This document shows positions 7,153 through 8,655 of a stretch of DNA of 8,655 bases, one piece after another (within the stretch, counting starts at the first letter, position 1; the number at the start of each line of letters is the position of its first letter). The DNA is from CAVQFC01 sp036497895 (GTDB taxonomy: Bacteria; Acidobacteriota; Vicinamibacteria; Vicinamibacterales; CAVVIG01): NCBI GenBank assembly GCA_036497895.1, contig DASXIR010000091.1:1-8655 (forward strand), given 5' to 3'. The notes beneath the pieces are model-generated. The model saw only the letters and a program-made list of their open reading frames with translations. It was not told the DNA's origin and searched no databases. A program made the position numbers and the translations under genes.

Positions 7153-8122
7153 CTACTCGGTGCGGAGCGCCACGAGCGGGTCTACACGCGCCGCGCGTGC
7201 GACAGGCGCCCAACTGGCGCAGAGCGCAGCTGCGATCAATACACTAGCCACCGCCAGCGTGGTTTCGATATCGAACCGCGTCACGCCGAACAGCAGGGGG
7301 GATAGGCCGCTCGTCGTTGCCGATGCCATGACGAATCCCGCAACGACTGCGACGACCGTCACGAGCAGCATTTCGCGAACGATCAACCATCGCACCGCGC
7401 TCGGCGGTGCGCCCAACGCGAGTCGGATGCCCACTTCTCGCGTGCGCTGCTCCGCCACGTACGACACGACGCCGTACACTCCACCGGTAGCGAGCAATAG
7501 AGCCAGGACACCGAAGGCGCTCACGAGTGCGAGAGCGAACGTGCGCTGCGCGACCGACAACGCGATGAACGTCGTCATGGGTTGAAGGTGAAAAATCGGC
7601 TGCCCCGGGTCAACCGCGGTCATTGCGGCTCGCGCCGCGGACTCCATCCGCTCTGCGGGTTGGCTCGATCGGACCACGAGCCTCGCCCATCCCTGGAGCG
7701 GGCGCGCCACCTGCGCGAACGGCACGTAGACCGCTGCGTCCCCGCTGCGGTCGAGCCCGTACTGATGGACATCGCCGACAACACCGACGATCGTCATCCA
7801 CGGACGGCCGTCGTCATGCAAACCGATCTGGACGTGCTGCCCGATCGGATCGTCGCCCCTGAACTGCTCGCGTGCTGATTCACTGATCACAGCGACGGCC
7901 TGCGATGTGGACGTATCCTCTCCCGAAAGACGCCGCCCGTACCGCAGCGGAATGTTCATCACGTTCAGATAATTGGTTGACACCAGGTACGTGTCGAGAC
8001 TCGGAGCGTCTATGTCTCTCGGGAGCGGGTGTTCGCGAACGTAGAAACTGCTCGTCGAGCCATGACTCAATGGCAACGTGCTCGCGTACGCCGCATCCCT
8101 GCACTCCAGGCACGATGCGCAT
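7153..8122 (-). pseudogene. truncated, frameshifted ADOP permease (C-terminal part only)
   Basis: The minus strand encodes roughly the last 320 residues of a second ADOP. It begins MRIVPGVQ (8122-8099), equivalent to LRAFPGV near residue 530 of the neighbouring full-length permease. A single extra base in the GGG run at 8097-8099 then shifts the frame, and it resumes as DAAYASTLPLSHGST. An uninterrupted frame follows (open from a TTG at 8076) through the periplasmic core (VVGVVGDVHQYG), FtsX domain 2 (LLLATGGVYGVVSYVAEQ and RTREVGIRLALGA) and the family terminus AARVDPLVALRTE. The first 500 or so residues, including FtsX domain 1, are gone: eight bases beyond 8122 is the end of a tRNA gene. 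It is tail to tail with the intact ADOP, with 17 bases between stop codons and a small CGAGT/ACTCG hairpin (7144-7159). A gene finder would call a 307-residue CDS from 8076; it is more honestly a pseudogene. Confidence 0.85.
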
Positions 8123-8129
8123 TGTGAAT

Positions 8130-8206
8130 TGGTGCGCCCGCCGAGATTCGAACTCGGGACCCCCGGCTTAGAAGGCCGGTGCTCTATCCAACTGAGCTAC
8201 GGGCGC
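8130..8206 (-). tRNA. tRNA-Arg (anticodon TCT), CCA encoded
   Basis: The minus strand folds into a complete cloverleaf of 77 bases. The acceptor GCGCCCG pairs with CGGGCGC; the D-stem is GCTC/GAGC with an AGTTGGATA loop; the anticodon stem CCGGC/GCCGG holds the 7-base loop CTTCTAA, giving anticodon TCT; the variable loop is GGGTC; the T-stem is CCGAG/CTCGG with loop TTCGAAT; the discriminator base is A, followed by a genomically encoded CCA (8132-8130). Every stem pairs perfectly, so the gene looks functional. It reads AGA codons. It lies 17 bases downstream of the integrase stop, on the same strand, and its 3' end abuts the truncated permease; tRNA 3' ends are common integration sites. Confidence 0.96.
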
Positions 8207-8223
8207 GTAGAGACGTTTAAGTG

Positions 8224-8655
8224 CTAGTGATAGAGAGAGTTACTCGGTTTCTTTGTGCGCGGAATGGCGCGCGGCTGGCGCGCGGGTTTCCCGTGTTTTT
8301 GCAAACTTTTTGCAAACGTCGCTGTTTGCTCTGCTTTGAGCATGGACTCCCGCAGGCCGTGGCGGTCGGCGTTGAGATAGCGACTCGTGGTGGAGATGTC
8401 ACCATGCCCCAGCATATCCCGCACGTGGTGGAGCGGCCAGCCCGCTTCTAACAACCGCGACCCGGCTTCGTGCCGGAGATCGTGGAAGTGCAGATTGATC
8501 GCGGCCAACTGCGCGCGCGATTCCGGCGCGAGCTTGCCCTTACCGGGGGCCCACGTCGGCGTGACGCCGTGGGCCTTGAGCACCGTCGTCTCCCAGGTCT
8601 TTTTCGGGAAGGGCGCAAACTCACCCACTTCGTTTCCGAAGACGTACGCGGTCGG
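8224..8655 (-). CDS. phage-type tyrosine integrase, C-terminal part (runs off the window)
   Basis: The 143 residues in view are the catalytic C-terminal domain of a site-specific tyrosine recombinase. The visible part opens PTAYVFGNEVGEF. The active-site box II is LHFHDLRHEAGSRLLEAG (His and Arg of HxxR). The LGH box (DMLGHGDISTTSRYLN) carries the third His, and the nucleophilic Tyr is in RYLN, about nine residues after the Gly-His. The basic tail (KPARQPRAIPRTKKPSN) extends about 50 residues beyond the Tyr. The first catalytic Arg and the N-terminal arm/core-binding domains lie beyond position 8655. A GTG at 8628 is not the real start, since the frame stays open and family-like to the edge. 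The gene points at the tRNA-Arg, 17 bases away, so it probably belongs to an element that uses this tRNA or its surroundings as attachment site. No stop or frameshift is visible. Confidence 0.92.
   Translation of the reverse strand, partial: PTAYVFGNEVGEFAPFPKKTWETTVLKAHGVTPTWAPGKGKLAPESRAQLAAINLHFHDLRHEAGSRLLEAGWPLHHVRDMLGHGDISTTSRYLNADRHGLRESMLKAEQTATFAKSLQKHGKPARQPRAIPRTKKPSNSLYH
8296..8317. repeat. perfect 11-bp tandem repeat within the integrase 3' end
   Basis: TTTTTGCAAAC occurs twice back to back (8296-8306 and 8307-8317), in the coding tail of the integrase after the catalytic Tyr. Because 11 is not a multiple of three, the two copies are read in different frames (FAK, then LQK), so protein repetition does not explain it. 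One-helical-turn spacing of an AT-rich motif about 90 bases from the tRNA suggests recombinase arm-type or accessory protein sites; replication slippage is the plain alternative. Confidence 0.6.

Noticed and set aside
1933..7828. The 12-mer TGCAAACCGATC present near 1933 and near 7817 as a possible att direct repeat
   Set aside because: One or two shared 12-mers are expected by chance in a window of this size, and neither copy is at an element boundary.
7905..8171. 88-residue plus-strand ORF ending in WCARRDSNSGPPA
   Set aside because: The ending is the well-known spurious translation of the antisense strand of a tRNA gene; the rest is the reverse of the ADOP pseudogene.
1..8655. CRISPR array, rRNA, complete insertion sequence or toxin-antitoxin pair
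   Set aside because: No regularly spaced repeats, rRNA motifs, transposase with flanking terminal repeats, or paired small toxin/antitoxin ORFs were visible on either strand.

Overview
The window is GC-rich bacterial chromosome, most likely from Acidobacteriota (Vicinamibacteria-like). The main reasons are an acidobacterial duplicated orphan permease (ADOP), a second degraded ADOP copy, and a 96-residue conserved hypothetical protein of a type I associate with acidobacterial genomes. This is inference from protein families; no rRNA or other lineage marker is present.

Layout, left to right. Positions 11-1264 (+) encode an FAD/NAD(P)-dependent thioredoxin-reductase-like protein with an N-terminal glutaredoxin-like segment and no CxxC. 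A small unrecognised ORF follows (1342-1572, +). On the minus strand are the 96-residue conserved hypothetical (1577-1867) and a slipin/stomatin-type SPFH membrane protein (2122-2883). Directly upstream of the slipin is a relic of a tyrosine recombinase (2980-3111, -), followed by about 360 bases with no convincing gene. A 288-residue protein of unknown function (3474-4340, +) has a strong Shine-Dalgarno sequence. After an intergenic region with a hairpin and a perfect palindrome comes the full-length ADOP (4538-7135, +). It meets, tail to tail and 17 bases apart, the C-terminal part of a second ADOP (7153-8122, -), which is N-terminally truncated and frameshifted. The truncation lies a few bases from the 3' end of a complete tRNA-Arg(TCT) gene (8130-8206, -). 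A phage-type tyrosine integrase (8224 to the window edge, -) lies 17 bases from the tRNA 5' end.

The genes do not form one pathway. The left part carries ordinary housekeeping or stress genes (redox enzyme, membrane scaffold). The middle and right parts show repeated mobile-element activity: an integrase relic beside the slipin, and an integrase/tRNA/truncated-ADOP junction that looks like the edge of an integrated element extending beyond the right end of the window. I found no CRISPR array, rRNA, complete insertion sequence, toxin-antitoxin pair or recognised defence system. The most interesting points are the recombination junction at tRNA-Arg, an 11-bp tandem repeat inside the integrase 3' end, and the unclassified 3474-4340 protein.
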